The notes: generated by a model from the sequence alone, not told the origin. Numbered from the stretch's first letter, positions 44,440 through 54,401 are shown. The stretch: DNA of 64,000 bases from Streptomyces sp. CC228A (GCF_021390935.1 NZ_JAJPUI010000002.1:558001-622000), one strand, 5' to 3'. Program-made: numbers and translations.

Positions 44440-46623
44440 TCAGTCTTCGCCGTCCCCGTCAGGGAGTTGCCGACCTGCGCAGATGGCGAGGACATCGGTC
44501 CCGAAACGGTTCAGCTTGCGGATGCCCACCCCGGGGATGGCGGCGAGCTCCGCGTCGGTGGAGGGGACCGCTTCCGCGATGGCCATGAGGGTCTTCTCCG
44601 TGAAGACGCAGTAGTCGGGCTGGCCGAGCTGCCGGGCCTGCCCGGACCGCCAGTCGAGGAGTCGGCCGTAGAGGGCCTCGTCCATGTCGGAGGGGCAGTC
44701 CTCGCAGCGCATCAGCTTCATCTCGCCGGCGGCGGTGAGCGTGGTCCCGCAGACCCGGCAGCGCACGGGACCGCGGTTGCGGCGGGACCGGGCGGCGCCG
44801 GGTGCGGCGGTTCCCGCGCTGCCCGCGGCGGCCGGGGTGCGGCCGGCGACGGGGGTGGTGCCGGGCCGCAGGCCGGTGAGGAAGCGGGAGGGTTCGCGGT
44901 GGGCGCGGCCGCCCGGCGTGCGGGACAGCGACCACGACAGGGACAGGTGGCGCCGGGCGCGTGTCACGCCGACATACAGCAGCCGGCGCTCCTCCTCGAC
45001 CTGCTCGTCCGTCCTGGCGTAGGTGATGGGCAGCATGCCGTCGGTGAGGCCGACCAGGAAGACGGCGTCCCATTCGAGGCCCTTCGCCGCGTGCAGGGAG
45101 GCGAGGGTGACGCCCTGCACGGTGGGGGCGTGCTGGGCGGCGGCGCGTTCGTCGAGTTCGGCGACGAGGTCGGCGAGGGTGGCGTCCGGGCGGGCGCGGG
45201 CGAGGTCCTCGGCGAGCCGAACGAGAGCGGCGAGGGACTCCCACCGGTCGCGGGCGGCGCCGGAGCCGGCGGGGGGCGTGGAGCTCCAGCCCTTGGCGGA
45301 GAGGACGGCGCGCACCTGGGAGGGCAGGTCGACCACGTCGTCGAGGAGGCGGTCGTTGGCGCCGAAGCGGGCGGCACCGCGCAGGGCGGCGCCGGCTTCC
45401 CGTACTTCCTGACGCTCGAAGAAGCGCTCCGCACCGCGCAACTGGTAGGGGACGCCCGCGTCGGCGAGGGCCTGCTCGTAGATCTCGGACTGGGCGTTGA
45501 TGCGGTAGAGGACGGCGATCTCAGCGGCGGGGGTGCCGGAGGCGATGAGGTCGCGGATGCGGCGGGCCGTTCCCTCCGCCTCGGCGGGTTCGTCGCCGTA
45601 CGCGGTGTAGGCCGGTTCGGGGCCCGGTTCGCGCTGGGAGACCAGCTCCAGCCGGTGGTCGGCGGCGCGGCCGCGGGCCTGTCCGAGGATGCCGTTGGCG
45701 AGGTGGACGACCTGCGGGGTGGAACGGTAGTCGCGGACCAGTTTGACCACGGTGGCGTGGGGGTGCCGGACGCGGAAGTCGAGCAGGTGGTCGGGGGTGG
45801 CACCGGTGAAGGAGTAGATCGTCTGGCTGGCGTCCCCGACGACGCAGAGGGTGTCGCGGTCGCCTAGCCACAGCTCCAGCAGGCGCTGCTGCAGGGGGGA
45901 GACGTCCTGGTACTCGTCCACGACGAAGTGCTGGTACTGGCGGCGGACCTGCTCCGCGATGTCGTGGCGGTCCTGGAGGATGCCGACCATGAGCAGGAGG
46001 ACGTCTTCGAAGTCGAGGACATCGCGCTCCCGCTTGACCTCCTCGTACATGGCATAGATCTGGCTGATCTCGGCGGGGTCGCGAGGGGCTTCGCGCAGGG
46101 CTTTGGCAAGAGCCGCCGGGTAGTCGGTGGGGACGGTCTGGGTCACCTTGGCCCATTCGATCTCGGCGGTGACGTCGCGCAGCTCGGTGCGGTCGAGGCG
46201 GAGGCGGCAGCGGAGGGCCGCGTCGGCGACGAGCTGGGCCTTGCGGTCGAGGAGGCGGGGCAGGTCGCCGCCGACGGCTTTCGGCCAGAAGTACTGGAGC
46301 TGGCGCAGGGCGGCGGAGTGGAAGGTGCGGGCCTGCACTCCGGCGGCGCCGAGCTGCCGGAGCCGCCCGCGCATCTCGCCCGCGGCGCGGTTGGTGAAGG
46401 TGACGGCGAGCACGCTGGACGGCTGGAGGATGCCGGCGCGCACGCCGTAGGCGATGCGGTGGGTGATGGCGCGGGTCTTGCCCGTCCCGGCGCCCGCGAG
46501 GACGCACACCGGTCCGTGCAGGGCGGTCGCGACCTCGCGCTGCTCGGGGTCGAGCCCGTCGAGCACGGCGTCGGCGTCCTGGGGCACCTGCGGGAAGAGG
46601 GTGGTGTGCGTTGCTGCTGTCAC
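44440..46623 (-). CDS. uvrD2: ATP-dependent DNA helicase UvrD2
   Basis: 727-aa SF1A helicase. Motif I is VLAGAGTGKTRAIT, motif Ia TFTNRAAGEM, motif II VVDEYQDVSPLQ, motif III VGDASQTIYSFTG, motif IV VRDYRSTPQVV, motif V LASLHAAKGLEWDAVF, motif VI LLYVGVTRARRHLSLS. A four-cysteine zinc module CRVCGTTL...MRCEDCPS and a C-terminal HRDC domain (YGRLLDWRSGQARQLGQP onward) define the actinobacterial UvrD2 type. GTG 46623. The gene is upstream of the wblC promoter region and in the same direction. Confidence 0.95.
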   Translation of the reverse strand: MTAATHTTLFPQVPQDADAVLDGLDPEQREVATALHGPVCVLAGAGTGKTRAITHRIAYGVRAGILQPSSVLAVTFTNRAAGEMRGRLRQLGAAGVQARTFHSAALRQLQYFWPKAVGGDLPRLLDRKAQLVADAALRCRLRLDRTELRDVTAEIEWAKVTQTVPTDYPAALAKALREAPRDPAEISQIYAMYEEVKRERDVLDFEDVLLLMVGILQDRHDIAEQVRRQYQHFVVDEYQDVSPLQQRLLELWLGDRDTLCVVGDASQTIYSFTGATPDHLLDFRVRHPHATVVKLVRDYRSTPQVVHLANGILGQARGRAADHRLELVSQREPGPEPAYTAYGDEPAEAEGTARRIRDLIASGTPAAEIAVLYRINAQSEIYEQALADAGVPYQLRGAERFFERQEVREAGAALRGAARFGANDRLLDDVVDLPSQVRAVLSAKGWSSTPPAGSGAARDRWESLAALVRLAEDLARARPDATLADLVAELDERAAAQHAPTVQGVTLASLHAAKGLEWDAVFLVGLTDGMLPITYARTDEQVEEERRLLYVGVTRARRHLSLSWSLSRTPGGRAHREPSRFLTGLRPGTTPVAGRTPAAAGSAGTAAPGAARSRRNRGPVRCRVCGTTLTAAGEMKLMRCEDCPSDMDEALYGRLLDWRSGQARQLGQPDYCVFTEKTLMAIAEAVPSTDAELAAIPGVGIRKLNRFGTDVLAICAGRQLPDGDGED

Positions 46624-46837
46624 CCTGCCATGCTGCCAGGTCGCCGGAGGCCGCAGAGTCCGCTGTCCACAGGGGTGCGGTATTCGTCATATGAGACGTG
46701 CGGCGGCCGCTGGGCGGAGGGCGGTGAAGCCTGGCCTTTCGCCGGCGGGGGCGGTGGGCGCGGTCACGGTACACGGGCGGCGGGGGCCGGGGGCGCGGTA
46801 GACGCGGGCGCGGGCGGCCATACGAGCGGCGTGCTGC

Positions 46838-46876
46838 GAGCAGCGAGCAGCGAGCAGCGAGCAGCGAGCAGCGAGC
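46838..46876. repeat. 7-bp tandem repeat
   Basis: gagcagc repeated about five and a half times without interruption in the uvrD2-mycoredoxin gap. Confidence 0.9.
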
Positions 46877-47022
46877 GAGGGTCCGGTTGGGCGGTGTGCG
46901 GGCCTCACTGGTGCGGCCTGGGCGGTGTCCTGTGTGCGCCGTGCAGTGGTAGGTGTGGTGCGCGGTGTACCTGTGCCGTGCGGGGCGCTCGTGCGGTGTG
47001 CGGGCGGCCTGCGGCGCGCGGG

Positions 47023-47094
47023 CGGTGTGCTGCGTGCGGACGGTGTGCTGCGCGCGGGCGGTGTGCTGCGTGCGGGCGGTGTGCTGCATGGGGC
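47023..47094. repeat. 18-bp tandem repeat, four copies
   Basis: Units cggtgtgctgcgcgcggg (with small changes) start at 47023, 47041, 47059 and 47077, an exact 18-base period ending about 50 bases before the sigma-R-like promoter. Confidence 0.92.
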
Positions 47095-47144
47095 GTGAGA
47101 GGCACGCGGCGCGCGGGGCCATCGGAATCCTCGATACCTGCCGC

Positions 47145-47172
47145 GGGAATGGGGCGCAGGTGCGCGAGCGTT
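47145..47172 (+). promoter_or_regulatory. Sigma-R-type promoter of the mycoredoxin gene
   Basis: GGGAAT (47145-47150), 19 bases, GTT (47170-47172). This matches the SigR consensus with one extra spacer base. The gene downstream is a thiol-disulphide protein, a natural member of the SigR regulon. Confidence 0.65.
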
Positions 47173-47257
47173 CCCCGTATGCGATCAAGCGAACCGAGCG
47201 ATTCCCGGCCATTCCCCGGCCCGGGCGCTCGCCCTGACCCGGAGGAGCGGTAGACAC

Positions 47258-47515
47258 ATGCAGGGAACCGTGACGATGTACAGCACGACGTGGTGCGGCT
47301 ACTGCCGGCGGCTGAAGAGCCAGATGGACCGACAGGGCATCGCGTACACGGAGATCAACATCGAGCAGGACCCTGAGTCCGCTGCCTTCGTGGAGAAGGT
47401 CAACCGCGGCAACCAGACGGTGCCGACCGTGCTCGTGAAGCCGCACAGCGGCAATGACGACGTGGTCATGACCAACCCGAGCCTGGCGCAGGTGCAGCAG
47501 GCACTGGTCAGCTGA
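47258..47515 (+). CDS. mrx1: Mycoredoxin (glutaredoxin-like)
   Basis: 85-aa thioredoxin-fold protein with active site WCGYC and the cis-proline segment TVPTVLV. Mycoredoxins reduce mycothiol-protein mixed disulphides in actinobacteria. ATG 47258 has ggaggag 9-15 bases upstream. The SigR-type promoter 85 bases upstream links it to the sigR-rsrA pair at 13 kb. It stands alone, with a terminator after it. Confidence 0.93.
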   Translation: MQGTVTMYSTTWCGYCRRLKSQMDRQGIAYTEINIEQDPESAAFVEKVNRGNQTVPTVLVKPHSGNDDVVMTNPSLAQVQQALVS

Positions 47516-47542
47516 CCCCGGTCGGCCCGCGCGTGCCGGACA

Positions 47543-47600
47543 CGCGGAAAAGCCCCCTGACGACCATGCCGCGCAGCATGGCCGCCGGGGGGCTTTCGCG
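47543..47600 (+). terminator. Terminator after mycoredoxin
   Basis: Outer stem cgcggaaaagccccc / ggggggctttcgcg with an inner catgc/gcatg hairpin; ends in cttt. It lies between convergent genes and may serve both. Confidence 0.75.
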
Positions 47601-47654
47601 TGGCGCCGCGACGCCTTGTGCCGTTGCGGGGCGGCGTGCTCAGCCCAGGTGGGC

Positions 47655-48602
47655 TCAGCCCAGGCTGCCGGGGCGGGGCAGGGGCCTGCCGTACCAGAGC
47701 TCCAGCAGGTGGGACGCGATGGAGATGCCGTACGGCGGGAGGACCTCGCCCGTCTCGAAGGCGGCGGCCAGCTCCTCGCGGGAGAACCAGCGGGCCTCTT
47801 CGATCTCGTCGCCGTCCACGTTGATCTCGGAGGACGTGGCGCGGGCCATGAAGCCCAGCATGAGGCTGGAGGGGAAGGGCCACGGCTGGCTGGCCACGTA
47901 CGCGACCTCGCCCACCGTCACGCCGGCCTCCTCGTACACCTCGCGGACCACGGACTGCTCGATGGACTCGCCGGGTTCCACGAAGCCCGCGAGCGTCGAG
48001 AAGCGCCCCTCGGGCCAGTGGACCTGGCGGCCGAGGAGGGCACGGTCCTGCTCGTCCGTGACGAGCATGATCACGGCCGGGTCGGTGCGCGGGTAGTGCT
48101 CGGCTCCGCAGGCGGGGCAGCGGCGGATGTGGCCCGCCGCGGCGATGACGGTGCGCTCGCCGCAGCGGGAGCAGAAGCGGTGGAGCCGCTGCCAGTTCTC
48201 CAGGGCGACGGCGTGCGCCATCAGCCCGGCGTCCCGGGCGGACAGCAGCAGCCCCGCCTCGCGCAGGCCGGCGGGGCGTGCCGACTGGTCCATGCGGCCG
48301 GGGAGGGCGTCCTTCTGGAGGGCGAAGTAGCTGACCCCTTCGGCGTCCCGGCCGAGGAAGTAGCGGTGCGTCTCGGTGAGCGGCGCCTCGAAGGACGGGG
48401 TCATGACGAGCTCGGTGCGCCCGTCCGGCATGTCGTCGACGAGTGCCTGGCCGCCGGACACCACGAAGACACGGGTGGTGGGGTGGCTCCACGCCGCTGC
48501 CAGCCACGCCTCGTCGAGGCGGTGGTGGGCCGCGCGGTCGATGCCGCTCGGGGCGGCGAGGCCGATCGGGCGGGTAGCGGCCTCGTTGCTGATGATGCTC
48601 AC
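47655..48602 (-). CDS. nudC: NADH pyrophosphatase NudC
   Basis: 315-aa NAD(H) diphosphatase; related enzymes also remove NAD caps from RNA. A zinc ribbon (FCSRCG and CPACG) precedes the Nudix box GFVEPGESIEQSVVREVYEEAG (given here as its ends GFVEPGES and REVYEEAG), followed by the NudC-specific SQPWPFPSSLM. GTG 48602 begins the conserved part (SIISNEAATRPIGLAA), but the frame remains open for 113 more codons to 48941 in an alanine/proline/glutamate-rich stretch, so a longer form is possible. Its 5' end lies 308 bases after the dipeptidase stop. Confidence 0.92.
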   Translation of the reverse strand: MSIISNEAATRPIGLAAPSGIDRAAHHRLDEAWLAAAWSHPTTRVFVVSGGQALVDDMPDGRTELVMTPSFEAPLTETHRYFLGRDAEGVSYFALQKDALPGRMDQSARPAGLREAGLLLSARDAGLMAHAVALENWQRLHRFCSRCGERTVIAAAGHIRRCPACGAEHYPRTDPAVIMLVTDEQDRALLGRQVHWPEGRFSTLAGFVEPGESIEQSVVREVYEEAGVTVGEVAYVASQPWPFPSSLMLGFMARATSSEINVDGDEIEEARWFSREELAAAFETGEVLPPYGISIASHLLELWYGRPLPRPGSLG

Positions 48603-48910
48603 TGGTGCGTCCAACTCCCCCGGTGTCTGGGTGTGTGTGTCGGCGTGGTCGTCAGCGGGTGCCCCGCCGGCGGCGGTTTCCGGTGCGGTGGCGGGCCCCG
48701 GTGCGGTGGTGGGACCCGGCGCGGTGGCGGGCTCCGGTGGGGAGGTGGGCCCCGGTGGGGCGCCGGACTCCTCCGCCGGGGCGTACTCCGTAACCGAGGC
48801 GGACTCTGCCACCGGCGCGGACTCCTCCACCGAGGCGGGCTTCAACGCTGTACCGGGCTCCGGCACCGCGGCGGAGTCCCTCGCGGCGGAGTCCCTCGCG
48901 GCGGGCGGCT
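48603..48910 (-). other. Open low-complexity stretch upstream of nudC
   Basis: In frame with nudC and free of stops: Pro/Ala/Glu-rich repeats (PATAPGPTTAPGPATAPET). It may be an N-terminal extension of NudC or merely repetitive spacer DNA; no strong ribosome site was found at its upstream end. Confidence 0.45.
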
Positions 48911-50329
48911 TCACCGCAGGGCGGCGGCGAGCTCGCCCCACAGGTGGGCGCTCGCCTCGGCGCCTTTGAGCAGGAGGTCCAGCTCCACCTTCTCGTTCGG
49001 TGCGTGCCAGCCGTCGGACGGTACGGAGATGCCGAGGAACAGCACGGGTGCGCCCAGCACGTCCTGGAGGTCCGCGGCGGGCCCTGAGCCGCCTTCGCGC
49101 GTGTAGCGGATCTTCGCCCCGTCGAAGGCCGTGCTCATGGCGCGGGTGACCGCCTGGAGCCCGGGGTGGTCGAGCGGGGTGAGGCAGGGCCGGGTGGGCG
49201 CCCCGAAAGTGGTCTTGTGGCGGATGCCGGCGGGGATGCGGGCGGCGACCCAGTCCCGTACGGCGGCCTCGACGCGGGCCGGGTCCTGTCCGGCGACCAG
49301 CCGGAAGGACAGCTTCAGCCGGGCAGAGGCCGGGATGATCGTCTTGCCGCCGGGCCCCTGGTAGCCGCCGCCGATGCCGTTGACCTCGGCGGTCGGGCGG
49401 GCCCAGACGCGTTCCAGCGTGGAGTATCCGGCTTCACCGAGGGTGCCGTGGGAGCGGGCCGTCGCCAGCCACGCCGCCTCGTCGAAGGGCAGCTCGGCGA
49501 TCAGGGCGCGCTCGTCGTCGGTGAGCTCGGCGATGCCGTCGTAGAAGCCGGGGACGGTGACGCGTTCGGCGTCGTCGTGGAGGGCCGCGGCGATGCGGGC
49601 GGCGACGGTGGCGGGGTTGGGGACGGCCCCTCCGAAGGACCCGGAGTGGATGTCCTGGTCCGGCCCGTACAGCTCGATCTCGCAGTCCGCGACCCCGCGC
49701 ATGCCGGTGCAGACGGTGGGGGTGGTCTCGCTCCACATGCCGGTGTCGGAGACGATCACGGCGTCGGCGGCGAGCCGGGCGCGTTCCCGTTCGACGAGCG
49801 CCCTGAAGTGCACCGATCCCGATTCCTCTTCACCCTCGACGAGCAGCTTGAGGTTGACGGCGGGGGCGGTGCGGCCGGTGAGCGCGAGGTGGGCGCGTAC
49901 GCCCAGGGTGTGGAAGAACACCTGGCCCTTGTCGTCGGCGGCCCCGCGCGCGTGGAGCCGGCCGCCGCGGACGACGGGCTCGAAGGGGTCGGTGTGCCAG
50001 CCGTCCGCGCGGGCGGCCGGCTGCACGTCGTGGTGGCCGTAGACGAGGACGGTCGGCGCGTCCGGGTCGTCGGAGGGCCAGTGCGCGAACACCGCGGGGG
50101 CGCCGCCGCCCGCCGGGTCGGTCTCCCAGACCTCGGCGACGGGGAAGCCGGTCGCCTTGAGCTGGGCCGCGAGCCACTCGGCGCTGCGCCGCACGTCCGG
50201 GGCGTGCTCGGGCTGCGCGGACACGGAGGGGATGCGCAGCCAGTCCGTGAGGTCGCCGAGGAAGGCGGCGCGGTGCTGCTCTATGTACTTCCGTACGGTC
50301 TGGACGGCGCTGTCCGGGGTGTCGCTCAT
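48911..50329 (-). CDS. M20-family dipeptidase
   Basis: 472-aa zinc peptidase of the M20A/CNDP group. Metal ligands are visible in VYGHHDVQP (His), ARGAADDKGQV (bridging Asp), LLVEGEEESGS (catalytic and metal Glu), VSDTGMW and a late His in GWHAPNEKVEL; the dimerisation domain includes DIHSGSFGGAVPNP. It probably cleaves dipeptides or related amides in the cytoplasm. ATG 50329. The next gene upstream, adnB, ends 10 bases before it, on the same strand. Confidence 0.93.
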   Translation of the reverse strand: MSDTPDSAVQTVRKYIEQHRAAFLGDLTDWLRIPSVSAQPEHAPDVRRSAEWLAAQLKATGFPVAEVWETDPAGGGAPAVFAHWPSDDPDAPTVLVYGHHDVQPAARADGWHTDPFEPVVRGGRLHARGAADDKGQVFFHTLGVRAHLALTGRTAPAVNLKLLVEGEEESGSVHFRALVERERARLAADAVIVSDTGMWSETTPTVCTGMRGVADCEIELYGPDQDIHSGSFGGAVPNPATVAARIAAALHDDAERVTVPGFYDGIAELTDDERALIAELPFDEAAWLATARSHGTLGEAGYSTLERVWARPTAEVNGIGGGYQGPGGKTIIPASARLKLSFRLVAGQDPARVEAAVRDWVAARIPAGIRHKTTFGAPTRPCLTPLDHPGLQAVTRAMSTAFDGAKIRYTREGGSGPAADLQDVLGAPVLFLGISVPSDGWHAPNEKVELDLLLKGAEASAHLWGELAAALR

Positions 50330-50339
50330 GCTCCTGAGC

Positions 50340-53300
50340 CTATCCGGCGCCGGAGGGTGCCCCGGGTGCCGTCTCACCGAGCAGGATGCGTTCCAGCTCG
50401 TCGCGGACGGGCAGGTGCGCGGGGCGTACGACCTCACCCGTCCGCACGTAGACGAAGGCGGCGGTGACCGCGTCCGGCGGCAGCCCGTGCTGCTCGGCCC
50501 AGGCCAGGCGGTACACGGCGAGCTGGAGGGGGTCGCCGGTGCGCCGCCGGCCGGTCTTCCAGTCGACGATCTCGTACGCACCGGTGCCCGGGTCGCGGTA
50601 GACGGCGTCGATCCGCCCGCGGACCACCCGGCCCGCCAGGGTCAGCTGGAACGGCGCCTCCACCCGGTGGGGGGTCCGGCGGGCGTACGGGGTGCGGGAG
50701 AACGCCTCCTTGAGCGCGGCCAGGTCCCGTTCGTCGGCGATCTCCGGCTCGTCGGCCCACACGTCGCCGCCCGGCAGCTCGTCCGGCCCGAGCAGGGGCA
50801 GCGGCAGCTCCTCGAAGCGGGACTCCACCCACGCGTGGAAGCGGGTGCCGCGCCGGGCCGCGGGCTGCGGGGGCTGCGGCATGGGGCGGGCCAGCTCGGC
50901 GGCGAAGCCGTCGGGGTCAGCGGCGAGTCTCAGCAGCTGCGACGCGGAGAGGGACGCGGGCAGCGGTACGTCACGGGTGGTGGCGCGGGCGCGCAGCAGC
51001 TCGCCGGCGAGTGCGTCCAGGTCCCGGTCCCAGGAGGCGACGGTGCGGGCCTCCTCGGGGGTGAGGGGCTCGGCGCCGGACGGGGTGCGGTGGCGGCGGG
51101 GTGCCGGAGCACGGGACGGCGCGGCGGCGTCGGCCGGTCGTGCGCCGCCCTCCGGGACCGGCGCAGGCACCGGGGAGCCGTCGGGGGCGGCTCCGTGCTG
51201 TGCCGGGGCAGGGGTGAGGGCTGCGGCCGGGACGCCGCCCGGAACGGGGGCGTCGGCTGCCGCTGCCTCCTCGGGCGACTGCGGGTCCCGCTGGTGGGGC
51301 AGGGCGTGCGGGGACATGCCCCGGGGCGCGGGGCCGGCAGCGGCGGCTCGGGGTCCGTCCGGGGGCGCGGTGCCGGGGCGGGCCGCCTCACCGGGGCGTG
51401 TCACCGTGCCCGGCGGGGCCGCCTCACCCGAGCGTGTCCCCGTGCCCGGAGGGGCCGCCTCACCCGAGCGTGTCACCGTGCCCGGAGGGTCGTCTGCGGA
51501 GGGGTCTCCTCACCTCGCCCCGCCCCGTGCAGCGGTTCGTACCCGGGGCGGTGCGTGTCCGGGTGGTCGGCGTCCGGCCATGCCGGTGCGTCCTCGGGCC
51601 ACGGCTCCTCCTCGGGCCACGGGTCGTCGAGGTCGTCCGGCCACAGGACGGTGTCGGGTTCCGCAGCGGGGCCACGGCCCGGCGCCGGGTCCCTGCGGTG
51701 CTCCTCCGGGCGCGGGCCGCGGCGGCATCGTCCGCATCCGGGCAGGGGTACGGGCCTCGGTCCGAGCAGGCATCCCCGTCGGCGGCCGCGGCGCCGCCCT
51801 GCGGGGGGGCCGCCCGGTCGTACGGCTGGTCGCGGAGTTCTTCCAGGTGGGCGAGCACGGTGTCGCGGGCCGCGCGGCGGCGGGCCAGCGACTCGGGGTC
51901 CAGGGGCAGGGGCCAGACCCGGTCGGCGGTGGCGGCGGTGAGCGCCGGGTTCTCCGCGTCCTCCTCCGGTTCCTCCGCCCACGCCTCGATCTCGCCGTGG
52001 CCGGCCGCGCAGTGGTCGTACAGCGCGTGGAGGAAGTCGGACGGGCCGCGGCGGCGCTTCTGGGAGGGCCCCCACCAGTGGGCGGACGCCAGCAGCAGGC
52101 TGCGGGGGCGGGTGAACGTCACGTACCCGAGCCGCAGCTCCTCCGTGTGCTGGTGGTCCTTCATGGCCTCCTTGAAGGCCCTGAGCGACGGGGCGTCCCA
52201 CGTGTCGATGGCGGGCAGGGTGTCGGCGTCGCCGCGCAGGGCGTGCGGGAGGACCTGCGGCTGGGCGGTCCATGCCTCGCGGGCCCTGCTGCTGGGGAAC
52301 TGGCCGGCGACGAGTCCGGGGACGGCGACGACGTCCCACTCCAGGCCCTTGGACTTGTGCGCGGTGAGCACCTTGACGGTGTTCCCGGCGCCGGGCAGGG
52401 CGTTGTCGAGGCCCTTCTCGTACTGGGCGGCGGTGCGGAGGAAGCCGAGGAAGGCGAGGAGGCTCGCGTCGCCGTCGAGGGACGCGAAGCGGGCCGCGAC
52501 GTCGAGGAAGTTCGACAGGGTCTCGCGGCGGCGGGCGGCGAGGGCGTGGGGGGACGCCGACAGCTCCACCTCCAGGCCGGTGGTGGCGAGGATGCGGTGC
52601 AGGACGTCCATGAGGGGGTCGGCCAGGCCGCGGCGCAGGTCGCGCAGCTCCGCGGCGAGGCGTGCGAAGCGGACGCGGGCCGCGGCGGAGAACGGCAGCC
52701 CGTCGTCGTGCCCGCCCGAGTCCAGGAACGTGTCGAGGGCGTCCGCGAGGGACACCACCTCGGACGGGTCGACGCCCTCCACGGCGGCCGCGAGCCGCTC
52801 GTCGGGGTCGGCGGGGCCCTCCGCGTCCCGGTGCACGAGGAGGCGTGCGCGGCGGCCCAGGAGGGCGAGGTCGCGGGCGCCGATGCGCCACCGGGGCCCG
52901 GTGAGGAGCCGTACGAGGGAGGCGTTGGCGCCGGGGTCCTGGAGCACCTCGCAGACGGCGACGAGGTCCGCCACCTCGGGCAGGTGCAGGAGCCCGGACA
53001 GTCCGACGACCTCCACGGGGACGTCGCGGGCGACGAGGGCGGCCTGGATCTCGGGGAAGTCGGTGGCGGTGCGGCACAGGACGGCGATCTCGCCGGGCGC
53101 CTTGCCGGTGCGCACCAGGTGGGCGACGGAGTCCGCGAGCCAGGCGATCTCCTCGGCGTGGGTGGGCAGCAGGGCGATGCGGACGGTGCCGTCGCGTTCG
53201 GCGCCGGGCGCGGGGCGGAGGGCTTCCACGCCCGCGTGGCGGGCGCGCAGGGGCGCGGCGAGTCCGTTGGCGAGCCGGAGGAGGCGGCCGCCGCTGCGGC

Positions 53301-54321
53301 GGTTCTCGCTGAGGGCGAAGCGGGTGGCCGGGCGGCCGTCGCCGTGGGGGAAGTGCTCGGGGAAGTCGTCGAGGTTGGCGACGGAGGCGCCGCGCCACCC
53401 GTAGATGGCCTGGCAGGGGTCGCCGACGGCGGTGACGGGGTGGCCGGTGCCGCCGCCGAAGAGGCCGGACAGCAGGATCCGCTGGGCGACGGAGGTGTCC
53501 TGGTACTCGTCGAGGAGCACCACACGGAACTCGTCGCGCAGCAGCGCGCCCACTTCGGGGCGGGTGCGGGCGAGCTCGGCGGACAGGGCGATCTGGTCGC
53601 CGAAGTCGAGCAGGTCGCGCTCGCGTTTCGCGGCGCGGTAGCGGACGGCGAGGTCGAGGAGTTCCCGGCGGGCCGCGGCGGCTTCGGGCACCTTGCGGAG
53701 GTCGGCGTTGCCGAGGCGGGTGGCTTCCAGGGCGGCGAGGAGCGCGGAGTCGTGGGCGAGGAGGTCCTCGGGGCGTACGAGGTGCTCGGAGAGCTCGGCG
53801 TCGAGCGCCAGGAGGTCGCTGACGAGGGTGGGGAAGGAGCGGGTCAGCGCCGGGTACGGGCCGGGGGCCTCGCGCAGGACCCGGGCGGCGAGCTGGTAGC
53901 GGGTGGCGTCGGCGAGGAGGCGGGCGGTGGGTTCGAGGCCGATCCGCAGGCCGTGGTCGGTGAGGAGCTGCCCGGCGAAGGCGTGGTACGTGGAGATCCG
54001 CGGCTCGCCGGGGGGGTCGCCGGGGCCGGCCGGGTCGGGGTCGGTGACGCCGGCGCGGACGAGGGCGGTGCGGACGCGCTCCGCGAGCTCGCCCGCGGCC
54101 TTGTTGGTGAAGGTGAGGCCCAGGACCTGCTCGGGCGCGACCTGGCCCGTCCCGACCAGCCACACCACCCGTGCGGCCATCACCGTGGTCTTGCCCGAGC
54201 CGGCTCCGGCCACGATGACCTGCGGGGCGGGCGGCGCCGTGATGCAGGCCGTCTGCTCCGGGGTGAAGGGGATGCCGAGCAGTTCTTTGAGCTGCTCGGG
54301 GTCGGTGATGCGCGCGGTCAC
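50340..54321 (-). CDS. adnB: AdnB-type helicase-nuclease subunit, two frameshifts in this sequence
   Basis: DNA end-resection motor-nuclease of the AdnAB complex that replaces RecBCD in actinobacteria. UvrD-like helicase: VIVAGAGSGKTTVMAA, LTFTNKAAGEL, VVLLDEYQDTSVAQ, VGDPCQAIYGWRG, VLTAHKSKGLEWDVV. C-terminal RecB-type nuclease: GRIDAVYRDPGTGAYEIVDWK (key residues D, E, D, K) then QLAVYRLAW. The two halves are in different frames; a short acidic linker (DTVLWPDDLDDPWPEEE) is in the third. Two single-base deletions near 51710 and 51480 explain this and restore exactly 1328 codons. Mycobacterial AdnB has both domains in one chain. GTG 54321 start. Confidence 0.82.
51385..51492. repeat. 36-bp tandem repeat inside adnB linker
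   Basis: Units beginning gcctcac at 51385, 51421 and 51457, in frame, encode repeats of GEAAPPGTxTRS between helicase and nuclease domains of AdnB. One of the two frame changes lies at the end of the array. Confidence 0.85.
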
Positions 54322-54401
54322 CCGGAGAAGGCTAACGGGGGCCGCTGACAGCGGCCCCCGTCACGCCCCGGAGCGGGGTCGGGGCGGGGACGCGCGGAGC
54401 G

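Larger units (their letters stand above)
46624..47144. other. Repeat-rich intergenic region between uvrD2 and mycoredoxin
   Basis: No gene is supported in the 634 bases between the divergent starts of uvrD2 and the mycoredoxin. Open frames across it consist of repeated Ala/Cys/Arg or His/Arg units and are artefacts of the tandem repeats. The right end carries the sigma-R-like promoter at 47145. Confidence 0.65.

Noticed and set aside
45928-47253. 441-codon plus-strand frame running through the uvrD2 start into the repeats
   Set aside because: Antisense to uvrD2 and then translation of tandem repeats; no ribosome site and no family.
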